Shown here: positions 22,961 through 35,700 of the stretch, in pieces
Layout: every line of letters begins with the position of its first letter
How positions within the stretch are numbered: position 1 is the first letter of the stretch
Assembly (NCBI GenBank): GCA_949987565.1
Contig: OX465103.1
Location: 9,463,149 to 9,527,148 of the forward strand
Length of the DNA stretch: 64,000 nucleotides
From: Luidia sarsii
Lineage: Eukaryota; Echinodermata; Asteroidea; Paxillosida; Luidiidae
Direction of reading: 5' to 3'
Notes under the pieces: generated by a model
The model's input: the letters and a program-made list of their open reading frames with translations, nothing else
What the model was told of the DNA's origin: nothing
The model's database searches: none
Program-made: the position numbers and the translations under genes

Positions 22961-23639
22961 TATTAACCACATCAATAATAATTATGTGCCAGGTTGGCTT
23001 TGATCCAGTTTTTCTTTTTCTTTGTTATGATAATTTTGTGGTTGTTCAGACCTTATTGCTTGCATCTGCACGTTATCATTAATATTCCGGTTTATTTCCG
23101 GGTAAGGCAGCAAGTTTCACAGCGCTCGCCAAATTTGTGTTAGTAGGACTAGGGTCTATAGGTGGAGTAATCTGGATCCTAATACACTGTGTTTTAGCCA
23201 ACTTACATTCTACTCTCGAAGGTGGAAGGCACTCAAGCACGCAGGCACCCTGTTTGTTCTTCCACGACCTCTTTGTAGAAATAGAAAAAAATTGGGTCTC
23301 TCAGAGGCGTGAGTGGTTAGTGTCGACATAAGACGCACATTCGGGGTGGAACTGAATTGTTCCGATTATAATTCACGACCTTTGGAGCATGAACCATATA
23401 TGAGGTAACAGTTCATTGGTAAGCGCTGCTCCTGAATAAATAATGGAGGACATTGTATGTGTCGCTGGTATCTTCGGGACTATAGACGGAACTACCATGC
23501 CTGTGTGTACCCATGTATCAATAGGGGGTTTCGATTTTGATGGCTGCCGTGTTGGTGATAGACCGATGTAATGGTTATAGTGGGCTAGTGGATTATAGGG
23601 TGTCTAAGTTGATGGGGCTAACTTAGGTAGTGACTGTAC
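22961..23639. other. No recognisable gene
   Basis: I see nothing that supports a gene, RNA or repeat here beyond short unassignable open frames. Confidence 0.4.
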
Positions 23640-23900
23640 GGGAGTGGATAAGGATGAGAGGGCGAAGAAGAGTAGGAGGGATGAAGGAAGCATGAGTTGA
23701 ATGAAGGTGAGGGTGTAGGGAGGGGATGGAGAATGCGGGACTGCGACTAAGGTGAGGACGATGGTAAAGAGGATGAGGAGGGAATGGCGAGGTTAGTGAG
23801 GAGGGAGATGAGGAGGAGATGATAATGAGGAAGGTGGAGGATTGAGATGACGTGGGAGGAAGAAAAGCCGAAGAAGAAAGGAAGTGGAAGAGGGTGGGTT
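23640..23900. repeat. Purine-rich GATGAGG/GGAAGG tract
   Basis: About 260 bases are almost entirely A and G on the plus strand (GATGAGG, GGAGGGATGAAGG and similar), with no clean period. Such homopurine tracts can adopt triplex structures and often diverge quickly. Confidence 0.7.
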
Positions 23901-24880
23901 GTGATTATAGGAACACGATGGCGTTGGGGTAAACAGACGCCTAGCTGTTTAGTACTGTCAAGAAAGCAGTGAACTAAATTCGGATGAAAATAAGTATTTA
24001 GCCTATGTTAAACCAGTATCCAAGGTGAACTGAACAAACTTTAAGTGGTAGAATAAAGGACTAATCATTTTCATACTGTAGTTCCTTTCGACTGAGTTGT
24101 TTTATCGAGTTGACCAACCTCGACAAAATTTGCCAACATGAGTACGATTTCCTATAAATACAAGCCCTCTGCATAATCTCAAACAATTCGAGAAACCGAC
24201 GGTTTACTTCTGTCAGGACCTCTATAACAAAACCACATGCATGTATAATCATAAAATAAATTCATTACCACAAATGCTGGGGTTCACGTTGTCCACCTCT
24301 CCGTCGTGCGGGCCCGGTAACTGATCCGTCCGGCGAACGACAACAACCAAAGACAGCAGCAAGAAGGCCACAAACGCTCACTCTTATGACACTTTAAATT
24401 CTCGCTGTTGGTTTTTATCAGTTTGTAATACTTCAGAAAGATATATTCAATTGTGCACATCACAACACGATACAAATTTACCCAAAGAAAAATAAACAAG
24501 TGCAATGTTCTGATGCCAACATTTTGCAGAGTAAAAATGAGTTTTCTCCGACCCTGTTACATTGCGTGACTCCCATGTGATAACCACTCGATTCACAAAC
24601 CATGAAGCCAAGTAGATGCATCATAACAGTTTCACATAAATTGGTGGGAAATAAATTACAACATTGTCAATTATTGGCAGCTTATTCAAATGGTAAAAGA
24701 AATGGTATACCGTTGGTCATTTGTTTCGAATAATGATCTCAGGGAAGTTATGCCGACACCCGCCATTTATAGAGAAATAGAGGCATTGTTAGTTGAAACG
24801 ATTTGAAACGCTTGAATTGCTTCTGACTGGCGCCCCCACCCCGGCAAAGAGGAGTTGACTATTAGGGAAGGCCACCATCT
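23901..24880. other. No recognisable gene
   Basis: AT-rich sequence with short open frames only. I see no convincing motif, splice-supported exon or repeat. Confidence 0.4.
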
Positions 24881-24884
24881 AAGG

Positions 24885-24985
24885 GCTGGATTGCTCAGAT
24901 AGTAAGAGCACTGGTACGTTAATCCAGAAGTTTCAGATTCAAGTCCCGGTCCAGTCAAAGTGTTTTTCTTTGCCAAATTTTCAAT
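24885..24985 (+). repeat. tRNA-derived SINE, family 1
   Basis: AAGGGCTGGATTGCTCAGAT with a box-A-like GCTCAGATAGTAAG is followed by a box-B-like GATTCAAGTCCCGG and a tail TTTCTTTGCCAAATTTTCAA. A second copy at 56232-56330 has the same head, box B and tail. The tRNA part does not fold into a proper cloverleaf as far as I can see, so this is a SINE, not a tRNA gene. Confidence 0.65.
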
Positions 24986-25112
24986 TTGTTCAAAGGTTCC
25001 CTGTCAATGTTTCCTTTGTTTGTTTGATTTAAAACGATTCGTTTGAAATAATTATACCCAAGTGGGTGATGATTTTTAGATTTTTCAAATAATATAAAAG
25101 AAGTGCACCTTG

Positions 25113-25160
25113 GGTTTCGGTCCTGGTAGGACCTTCCTTTCAGGCAGAAAGGTCCTGCTT
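25113..25160 (-). mobile_element. Penelope-like terminal scrap
   Basis: CGGTCCTGGTAGGACC...CAGGCAGAAAGGTCCTGCTT contains an inverted pair of the AGGTCCTGCT word typical of the family's terminal region. Confidence 0.4.
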
Positions 25161-25609
25161 TCATGTTGGCCTTACTGTCATTTCCCATACTTTCCCCAAA
25201 TGTCCATACTCTTTGATGAAATTTGTTACCTGGATGCGAGTGTGGATGGAGGTACCTTATGCCACACACACAGAACTGTACTTTGAAGCCGACACCGAAG
25301 ACCAATAGTTATCGATATGGTCTTCGTTCCCCTAAAACTTGACACCACGGTTCAAATACCTTTTTAGGTCTCGAAACGACGCAACACTAGGGTCCCCCTC
25401 CCGGAACCACTGTCCGGATTTATCCCGGTCACGGAACCACGTACAGACACCACCAAAGGCGGTGTTGTGTTGCACCGATCGAGAACCACGGATGTGGTGA
25501 ATACTGTAACGGGAATGCCAGCAATGGGGAATGCACACAGCGATCCCCGTCCCAAAGTAGGCCTAGTAATCATCTAAGTTAATATTTTCTAACTAGGCTA
25601 ACTTCCACA

Positions 25610-25875
25610 CTATGGCCCTTTACGAATCCATGGATCAGGCTCGGGCTCAGGCTTCGTCTCCGTCTAAAAAAAGACCTTAGGCCTAAATCCCAGGCTGTGA
25701 TTTGTTGCAAACATTTGAAGGTTTGCTTGTTAGATAAGTACAGAGTATTCACCAAGAAACTGGGGCCGAACGCTTGTTTCGATGTAGATGTCTGTGACTT
25801 TATAACGGGTAAGAGAAATATGACTGAAGTCTAAGCCCGAGCCGGTCTTCATTTCGTAAACGGCCTAATATGGCA
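25610..25875. repeat. Interspersed repeat, second copy of the 20.6 kb block
   Basis: CACCAAGAAACTGG, CGAACGCTTGTTTC and CTTCATTTCGTAAA occur in the same order as at 20590-20760, with extra sequence in between. The family is unidentified and I see no coding potential. Confidence 0.5.
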
Positions 25876-26820
25876 GTGTACAAACCGATGTTATTTTTCC
25901 CCCATGCAATTAAACTTAGAAAACCCATACTTAAGATGCTCATGACCAGAGCATGCCCTGACCAAACAAGTCAGAGTTCTGATTACATGGTAATTTGCAT
26001 AATGATGGAAACATGAAAAAATATCTTTAAGTAAAACATGTATACACAAATGTTGGAAAAGTTGCATGCTGAGATGGTCTGAAATATATAAATCAGAAAA
26101 AAGTACAGAGCCTCATTTCAGATCCAAGAGGGAACTTCCCCAAAAGCGCGTCAGAGATGAAACAAAGGTTTTCATAGAAACAATGGGGTGACAGAGGATG
26201 ATCCCTCGTTACGTTCAGAATGTGGCATGGATGGGAAACAATAAACCGACAAACGTCACCATGCACAGTCACTATACAGGACATGAATAGAAATATCCAT
26301 ACGGTAGTTTGTTCTTGTTCTGCAAGCATCCTACTGTTATCAAAATGGAGAACACGATGTTTCTACATAACACATGTACAAGTTCATTTACATAACAAAC
26401 AGTCTTTGTCTATTTCATCTTAAATTACATGTATGGGGCAAAACAAGACAGGAAATTAAAAAAAAGTCCCACCCAGACCTAAAAACCAAGCTTTGAACAG
26501 TTTAACAATTGCAACTCAATGCAAACGAATATTAACGCAATAAAGTGAATTATTTCAATGGCAATTTTGTTTTTATACAATGCGGCCATACTCTACGTGT
26601 GCCTGGTGACTTTTAGAGTAATACTGTATACACACATGCTGAAATAGCTTATACTGAGTGAAAGATAGCCTTAAGTGCACAAATCAGGAAATGGTATAGA
26701 GGACCCAACGATTCGATCCCAGAGGGAACATTCTCAACGGCGTCAGATATAAAACCTCAGACTATCCGCTTGAATAACCAGCCACAGATTTGATATCATT
26801 GCCTGGAATAAACAAATGAT
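25876..26820. other. No recognisable gene
   Basis: AT-rich and non-repetitive apart from a partial self-similarity: 26095-26170 and 26695-26760 share CAGAG..., GATCCAAGAGGGAAC/GATCCCAGAGGGAAC and GCGTCAGA words. They are likely two copies of one old repeat. Confidence 0.4.
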
Positions 26821-26829
26821 GAAATACAG

Positions 26830-26955
26830 TAATAAGCGAAAATATTGCATACTGCTTACCGACTAAAATTACCAATAAACAAATATCAGAAGTTATAGAA
26901 GGGCCTCACGGTTCGATCCTAGCAGGACCTTTCTGCCTTTGAGAAAGGCACTGAT
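26830..26955 (+). mobile_element. Penelope-like terminal fragment
   Basis: TTGCATACTGCTTACCGACT then GGGCCTCACGGTTCGATCCT followed by AGCAGGACCTTTCTGCCTTT and GAGAAAGG. These match the recurrent terminal words with a few changes. Confidence 0.6.
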
Positions 26956-28780
26956 AAATAATAAAATAAAATAAATAAACAAAAACCACCGAAATGGCTA
27001 CACCGTTTAAAGATTACCTGCCTCTCGAGAAACGCATTTATTCATTCCAATTTTATCCTTTTGCGCTCGCGGTGTTTTTTTTACTATGACAAATAGTAAT
27101 TTAAATACACAAACATTTACCGGTAACGATGAAGCTTATCTGGGTACTCCAAGACATAGTTTATGATGTGAAATATTGTTACTGGTCTTTGTTAAATACA
27201 TTGTCGAATTTTACAACTGGTGTAGAAGTCAAAGTCACTGTATGGACAAGTGATAACTGCTTTACATATCCGCCATTATTTCTATCCCTTACCGAGACAA
27301 TGTGTTTATACTTCAGATCTCTTATTCTGTATAAGGTCATTTGAAAAGGGCGCCATCTCCCTTCCAAGTTCAGAAGATATCAGCCTGCTGGCGCATCCCT
27401 TTCTCCGTCCGGGCATAGCGAAGCATTTTCACCAATAAATTATTGAACACGTTTTCCTCCTGCAAAGAGCACCGACGTCATTTCAACAGGCACATTGCCG
27501 GGATGCACATGAATAAATCAGTTTGCCCAAAGATTGACCCCATGAACATGTATTCAACAAAATACCAATGAACAAAAATCACATATTTATACGAGGTACA
27601 CATATCTTTAATGGATTGTATTATTTATCATTAGTATATCAATTCAATAGGACTACAGAGACAAATGGTGGCGTGGGATCAAGTGGATCTTATCACCCAA
27701 ACCCAATATAATTGTAAAGTTAATATCACAAAGACTTCAGTGAGGAATCTGTATTAAGACATCTTAGCCACAGTTTCCCAATTTCGGCGGTTTCCCAAAA
27801 GAGACAAGAAAACTGCAAACAGACTGGCAGTGTGACAGAATGGAACAGGTGAAATAATACATTTAGTCACTAGAGGGCGCTGTTTAAGAAAATAATTTTA
27901 GGGATTTTTTTTTACTGTTAAACAGTTTTAAGCAAAATAAAAAGGGTTTATAGGGCCGATATCTTAACCCCAAGGCTAGATGTCATTTGAGAGAGAGAGA
28001 GAGAGCAGAAGAATTATTTAGTGCACTTTTTTTAACAATGAAGAAATGTTTTTAAATTTACGCATACCAAAACTTATTTGCAAAGTGTTTAGACAATATA
28101 AATTTCATGACATAAAATTTCAAACAGGAGTTAATAGGTACTTCAAATGAACATTACTCCGAGCTTAATGTCCTTCGTGAACGTAAAATAAAAAAAAAAT
28201 GTCTCAAAATATCGCTCCCTAAACAAGGCCTGATCCCACAAAGACTTACAACCCATCGTAACTTGAAAGAATAAAAAAACCTACTCGCTTTGACACGGGT
28301 TTTGGTGGACACCCATCTCTATCACAGCTATGAAATGCAGTTGTTCACTGTCATACACAGAGACCGTAAGATGCTTGATGGCAGCAGACATACTAGTGCT
28401 TTTTGCTCAGTCCGAGGATGGACAGGTGGCTCTCAGCACCCACACACGCAACCTCGGGGGACATAAGCATCTTCAAAGTCTGCAACTGATTGTAAGTTGG
28501 TGAGATTGAGCTTTGTTTAGAAGCAGATGCTGACATTTCTTGCGGTGACAACACACACAGCCAAGACCTTTGCTCCTGACATCCCAAGATAAATAAACAG
28601 GACACTTTAACCAATACAGGAACACCTCCGCTTGAAACGGTCCTCACACAAAACACTTCCAGGAATCCTCATGTAAAATCACAAGACATCACACATTTGG
28701 GTCAGGGTAAGAGATGCATAATAGCAAATAGAACGAGGAAATAAGGTGGGCTTCAGGGTGATTACGCTGCCTACTAACAT
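26956..28780. other. Mostly non-coding; no gene identified
   Basis: No recognisable exons are present. A (GA)n run lies at 27989-28007. Part of this stretch could be distal 3' flank of ARL8. Confidence 0.4.
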
Positions 28781-29740
28781 TCAATGTTTATTTTAGTGGA
28801 TGGAGCTTTAGGTCTTACTGCCAGCAAAGAAATTACAGAATAGAAATATGGAGGATTATTTCTTTGACCGTGTTTTTCTTTTCCTGCACAATCAGCACAA
28901 TAATGGAATTTCAAGATGAAGTACTCCAACTAGACCAAAAGTTAAATTACTATTATTATTATCATTACATTTTTGGGCACTCCAATTCCAATCATGTTTT
29001 TTCACCACAATGGGTATTTCACTTGAAATCACCGATAAAAGACCATCATTTACATGAAGGCTCGTGAGGAAGGGTTCAAAGATTTCTTCAAAATTCTGGA
29101 TTTTAACTTCCACATTTATAGCATAACATGCTTCATGAATGGTCATCCGTCATGGAGCACACTAGTATCCCTGCACAATTAATTTCACTGTATGGAAGGG
29201 CTGATTTCACAATCACTGCTCTTCCCACTAGGCCTTATTTCCATTTCTCAAAGTTAAACCACTGCAACATAAATGTGGGGTGGATTTCACGAAGCTTTAA
29301 GATCCATCGCATCTCCACTTTTGATTGATAACCTGTTGTAGTTTTTCATGTGCCATGTGCATTGATCATCATCTTGCGATCGATCGTGAGTCACGATGAG
29401 TTTGACAAAATAGGCCACTGAACTCACGCCTGGGCAAGTAATGGCTCTCACCTTTCTTTTGGGTTTACAGAAAGAAAAGATATTGAAATATGTCAAGCGA
29501 TATTATATCAGCTTATTTGGTCTGTGTTAAGACTACTCTGTAGAATCTGGCTGCCTACTTGACATTGAGTATGATCTAGACGACCGAGTATCTTGTATTG
29601 TAAATCATACAATTTACCTATCAAATATGTATAGACACTCGATGGACGATTATGTACAATGAAATACCTATGTAACTGCTCAGTCGACTCTTAGTTGACC
29701 CTCAACCCATGACCTTTATACTTGACCCCCTCCTGTGGTG
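28781..29740 (-). other. Probable ARL8 3' untranslated region and flank
   Basis: This lies directly downstream of the ARL8 stop on the minus strand. A candidate poly(A) signal AATAAA (minus strand, complement of 28787-28792) sits about 950 bases after the stop. The real cleavage site cannot be fixed from sequence alone. No other open frame here looks coding. Confidence 0.4.
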
Positions 29741-32700
29741 CTAGTGGCTGCCCTTTGACTTGGAATGTTCTATCAACCATTGCAGGGTTATGTCTGCAAA
29801 AGAAAGACAACGATTCACAAATGTTTAATCATGAGTTTATACTCATATACTGTCTTAACCACTTCGCACCAGGCCACTTTGCAGTGTCAATGACAACTAC
29901 ACGGGTCTTTTTTAATTATCTGCCATTTTCTAAACTCGCTAAACAATTTTGAACAATAAATGCCTGCAAAATAAATCAATAGGAGTATGTGTACAAGTGA
30001 ATCAAACCTGGCACAATCGCATGTCTGTGTTTCTTTTGGCATGCCACTGTTTTTTGGTAGGCTGAAAAGAGGCTTTGGTTTAAAGTTTGACAATAGTGGT
30101 GCCTAGATTCAGAGGGCCAGGTGCATACACAATGTAGCAACACCCACTGGCACTCCAAATTCAAAGGTCCTGCACGAAGTGGTTAAGGCGGGGGTTAATT
30201 CCATACAGCATCTTGCACCAGTCTTGCTTGAACACAAATACCTTGCCTTACAAAAGGTTGCCACTGCCAGTCAAAGATCCTCTTGCATTTCATGAGAAAC
30301 AACCGTCAAAAAGTCAAAAGGAGTCAACTGAAGCTGCTCACAGTTACGGTATCCTTTTCAATGAAAGAAGACTGAGCCAATACTGAGCCAATCTTATACT
30401 GAGCCAATTTCCATGTTTCAATAGCTAAAAAGTGGCCCAAGATGCTTATGTCAGTGCAGTCGGATGATCGTCTAAAAAAACCTAGCAAAGATTAGCAACG
30501 ATTTTAGGGTTTGCATGGTGGAAGTACGAAGTAGAAAGTCTGAGGTGACACCATGTAACATCTCTATTGAGACAGAGCGTGGCTCCTGAGGACATGCAGA
30601 GTACACACTGCCCAAATCATTGAAAGAGTGTAATAAGTGTATGTACATGGTGTCAAAGCAAACGTTCCACTTCACAGGAAACGTATCACCCTGCAGCTTG
30701 TAAAAGTGAAATTAAAAATCTGCTTGATCATAACTGTAGCTTTGGATGAGTAAGCAGGACAAAAGCAGTGACTTTGCAATTCATCAGATCAATCTATTTC
30801 TTCAATCAGCTTCTGGAACCACATGAAGCAAGTCATGGCCTTAGAGTCTATGCTTCTCGTTTAGAATCTGATAGGGGTCATGGTCCAGTCAGATATTTTT
30901 TTTTTTTCTATTTTCACAAAATGATACAACTTCAGTTTTCCTTCCCTATGTTGTTGACAAAATAATGCTCTTTATGGTTTCAGATTTTCTACTAAGAAAG
31001 TGGACGATTAATCACACTATTTTTTCATTCTGAAAATTCTGGTGAGATTTCCTTCCTCTTTATAAATATGGAAACAATGGAAATCTGTATGTATCACTAC
31101 AAGCAAGGAAACTTTAGCTTGTTTGACATGGGTGTGATTTATTCTCCATCATGGCTGTTGACTACAATGCAATGAATATAACAACATGAGCCATTATTTC
31201 TACATATTCAGGTTACAATGCCAATTTGTTGGTGTGCCAAATTCACGTACACACAGTACGTACCGGTAACTCCCATGGGCTGTTTTGTAACTGTTATTCA
31301 GGCAACATAAAATGGAAAGTAATAATTTCAATCACAGACTCAACAGTGCGTGACAGTCTGGCATGCAGGGTATCGTCATGGGTCATAAGTCATACCTCAT
31401 TCCCACCGATAGCCTGCATCCCATACTTCAACACTTGACTTACCAATGTTTTCTTTCGCTTTACATGAGATGGAGTAGCAGCAGATTTCTCTGTCTTGTA
31501 TGGCTGACAGGTTCATCTTCTCTATCAGCTGTTTCTCGTCCAGGGCATTGGCCAGGTCCCTCTTGTTACCAAGCACCAAAACCTACAAGCAGGGTGATGA
31601 AACATTAACACCATACGTTATTGCATAGGGCGACATTTCCAAAGGGCTCTCTTCGCTTGAGGTTCAATATAAGGCACCCAATTGGCCAGCACTGGGGTGG
31701 ATTTCACAAAGCCTTACCATCCAAAGTAACCCAAATATGATGGGTAATCCATCGTTATCGGGAAGGGTCATATAGTTTTAGTGCATCGATCATTATCTTA
31801 CGATAACTATCGATCATTATCTGCCGATCATTATCCGCTACTATATATTATTCAAATCTGTCCCACAACTTTGACCAGCTCAGTGGTCAAGTGGTAAAAA
31901 CATCTGCACTAGAAAGCGGGAGTCGCGGGTTTGAATCCTGCCTGAGCTGCCTGAAATTTTCATCAGGCATCGGGCAAAGCACTGAGCACTCAGTGCTTAT
32001 GACGTCGAACAGGACAAACCCTCTAACACAATCTTACAAATGATCACAATTGAGTTTGGTGAAATTGTCCGGTTTTGTGCATTGTAGGAGACAATGCACT
32101 GTACACAATAGGATCATTTATATGGCTGGATGGATGTCATCTGTGGTCTTTTTTAAAATTTAATTTCATAGCACAATAAAATTTCTTTGTTTAATCTGAA
32201 AAAGTCCGCAAAACATGATTCGGTATGAGATCCCATAAAAGATTAAACAGGCAGTAGCCCAACAGAATCTTCAAGCAGTATTCAAAGGTGAAAGTACTCT
32301 GACTAGCTCTCCCAAAGCTACAGAAGCTCTAAGAAAGTCACAATTTCGTCTGGCCTGGGTGGTCTCTGTAGAAATAAGTCGGACAAACCTAGGATACCCT
32401 TGACTAGTGTGTCTCGGTAACTTTGTCCAGTGTCTAACACTATCTCAATGGAATCCTGATGATGTTACAGGCACATACACACTGTATATACAGACATGCC
32501 CTAAGAAGGTTTGGCCATCAAATCTTACTGGAATTCCTTGTAACTGAGGCTTGTCAAGGAGATTGTGTAGTTCATTTGTTGATGCCTCCAGCTTTTCATG
32601 GTCTGCTGCATCCACCATGTATCTGAAAGGGACAAACCAATAGTAGACAATGCTTAAGATGATCCCAACAAGCTAATCAGCAGGGCAGGATTTCCCCTAC

Positions 32701-35700
32701 CTATCAAACTGTGAGGCAGCCCATCTCACGCCTTTGATGGGCCACCTTGCACATTACTTAAAGTTTCTACATGGACATTATCACGCTTTAGACTCATTCA
32801 CTATCCAGTCTGTGACCCATAGAACGTTACCAAACCTCATCAACAATATACCTGAACTCATCTTGGTGTACAGCTGCTGTTCTTCTGGTTTCTTAAAAAG
32901 ATTTTCTTACGGTTGTTCTTGGGGTCAAGAGGCAGTTAACCACTTCGCGCCGGGGGGGTTTCAGCGCCGATGACCGCCATACGGGAGTTTTTGAACAATG
33001 CATCATTTTAAAATCTTGCTAAAACAATCAGAACAATATATTTCTGTGAAAAAAATCGATAAAGGTATACTATGGGTACAAGAGTAAAACCTGGCACAAT
33101 TCGGACGTCGTTGTGGCTTTTGTCAAGAGATTATCCGTTCGAAAAAGGGCCCTTTGTGCGTCGTCAATGGACCGTAACGGATGTGTGTGTGTACGTGCGT
33201 GTACGCTGCTGACAATCCCCGACCGCAGACTCCAGCCTCCACTCCAGGCAGTCAAATCTTCGAGTTGGTCGGCCACAAACGAGCGTACAGATTACGGTAA
33301 AGAATGTGGGGGGAATTCCAATGCCAGACCGACGACCGTTGGGCTGTGTGGCATGCAATGACAATGTCCCCCGCGTGCTTTCAGCTGCAGCGCAGTATCC
33401 CTCGATCCTCCACAGTAAAATTCCCACAATTGCACAATTACTGCTGCTAATCTTCCAATTCATGTGGCAACTTGCGTCAAAAAGGGTCTTTGTACTGATT
33501 CGTATTGCTTTGTTCTTTGTTTAGAATGTGGACAATAGTGGTGCCCGGATTCGGAGGGCCCCGTTGCAAAGGCAATCCTATTGACCTCCGGATTCGGAGG
33601 TCCCGGCGTGAAGTGGTTAACAGTTAACACCATGAGTGGAAGAAGATTGTTATACCACAGCTGTGGTGATTTTTGTTTTAAGTGGCGATCTATGTCAATT
33701 GGCAATGGCCCCCAACTGGCCTGATACAATTTTATATGTCAGCAGGCCACTGATAAATTCAAACCCTGCAAGGCCTGCATCAGATCTTGTTGTCAAATCA
33801 ACTGTACCCTAACCCTAACCCTGCTGACTCCTACAGAACCCAACAAATTTTGGGGCCTGTTGTCCTCTGTTGGGTTCAGCAGTGTACAGTACTAAAAAAC
33901 TGCCTATCCATCATACTGTACCTGCAGTAAGGATGGATTGCACAGTTTTCTTGGAAAAAATCCTAGGCATCATGTATCCATTTTGTCCTAATGGAGAAAT
34001 GTATACATCAGCTAATGATGTTGAAAATTGTGTGACAATTAAAAATGCTGTACATAAAATGTGTGCTGATGAGAATGTTCTATAAAAGGAAATATGGAAA
34101 ACACTTTGTTGCTTTCTTTCACAATTTAGGCGATGAGTTGTACTAATGCATCATGGTGTAAACAGTTCATAAATTCTACTTTGTAACAAGTGAAACATAT
34201 GCAGCATCAGTTTGATAAAGCTTTGTTTAGCGATCACATGTTTGTGAAACATGATTTGAAATCTGCACTAGTAGACAGCAAGAGCCCCATGTTCGAATCT
34301 CAACCAAGTTGGCTTTTTTGTCAGCAGGCAATCAGGCAAAGTGCTGAGCATACAGTGCTGAGGAAAACAAAATAGTTGGCTTCATATTACATGTCATCTG
34401 AAAACAGGGTAGGTTGGTAGGAATTTTTATTTTTTAATTTTTTTTTCATGGTAAGTCATGTACGTGTACTTGCTGAGGGTTATACAGTAACACTAACAGT
34501 ATACTCAAGCCATCATAAACACGATTTACGGTAAATCATGTATGCAGGGTTGGTTGATTTCAATCACATTGATTTAAATCACCTTTCTCCCAAAAACTTC
34601 AGGGTTGTGCCGTCGAAATAGAGTCGGCCGGGAAAATGGAAGCACAACTATTTTTGGGAGGCCTAATTATATAGAGTACATCAAACCCTCATTGAATCAT
34701 AATTTGACTTACACAATGCAGTTGACTCCCCTGCAGTATCTCTCCCACATGCTTCTGAACCGAGGCTGGCCTCCAATATCCCAAAGCTTAGAGAAAGACA
34801 AATAAGTTGAGTCAAACACAATTGTAACATTTTGTGAAACTTGAAAAGCTATCTAAGCATTTGTCCATCCTGTTGGGGTGCCATGGATGACCATGCAACC
34901 AGCTCTCTCCATCACCCCTTGTTCTCTGCCACTCTCACTGCCTCACCCAGCCCCCATGTCTGTCCACACAGTTAGGCTGCCATGAATGACCACGCAACCA
35001 GCTCTCTCCATCACCCCTTGTTCTCTGCCACTCTCACTGCCTCACCCAGCCCCCATGTCTGTCCACACAGTTAGGCTGCCATGAATGACCATGCAACCAG
35101 CTCTTTCCATCACCCTTGTTCTCTGCCACTCTCACTGCCTCACCCACACCCCATGTCTGTCCACACAGTTAGGCTGCCATGAATGACCACGCAACCAGCT
35201 CTTTCCATCACCCTTGTTCTCTGCCACTCTCATAGCCTCACCCAGCCCCCATGTCTGTCCACACAGTTAGGCTGCCATGAATGACCACGCAACCAGCTCT
35301 CTCCATCACCCCTTGTTCTCTGCCACTCTCATAGCCTCACCCAACCCCCATGTCTGTCCACACTGCTGGGCTACCAAGAATGACCATGCAACCAGCTCTC
35401 TCCATCACCCCTTGTTCTCTGCCACTCTCATAGCCTCACCCAGCCCCCATGTCTGTCCACACAGTTAGGCTGCCATGAATGACCAAGCAACCAGCTCTCT
35501 CCATCACCCCTTGTTCTCTGCCACTCTCATAGCCTCACCCAGCCCCCATGTCTGTCCACACAGTTAGGCTACCATGAATGACCACGCAACCAGCTCTCTC
35601 CATCACCCCTTGTTCTCTGCCACTCTCATAGCCTCACCCAGCCCCCATGTCTGTCCACACAGTTAGGCTGCCATGAATGACCATGCAACCAGCTCTCTCC

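Noticed and set aside
24885..24960. tRNA gene candidate
   Set aside because: The same head and tail occur at 56.2 kb with a SINE tail, and the stems do not pair well.
31871..31960. tRNA gene candidate (A and B boxes present)
   Set aside because: The sequence continues into a conserved non-tRNA body shared with 34.3 kb, and no proper acceptor stem pairs; it is a SINE.
33805..33824. Ancient chromosome fusion point marked by telomere repeats
   Set aside because: Only about two and a half units are present, which is expected by chance or from small repair events.
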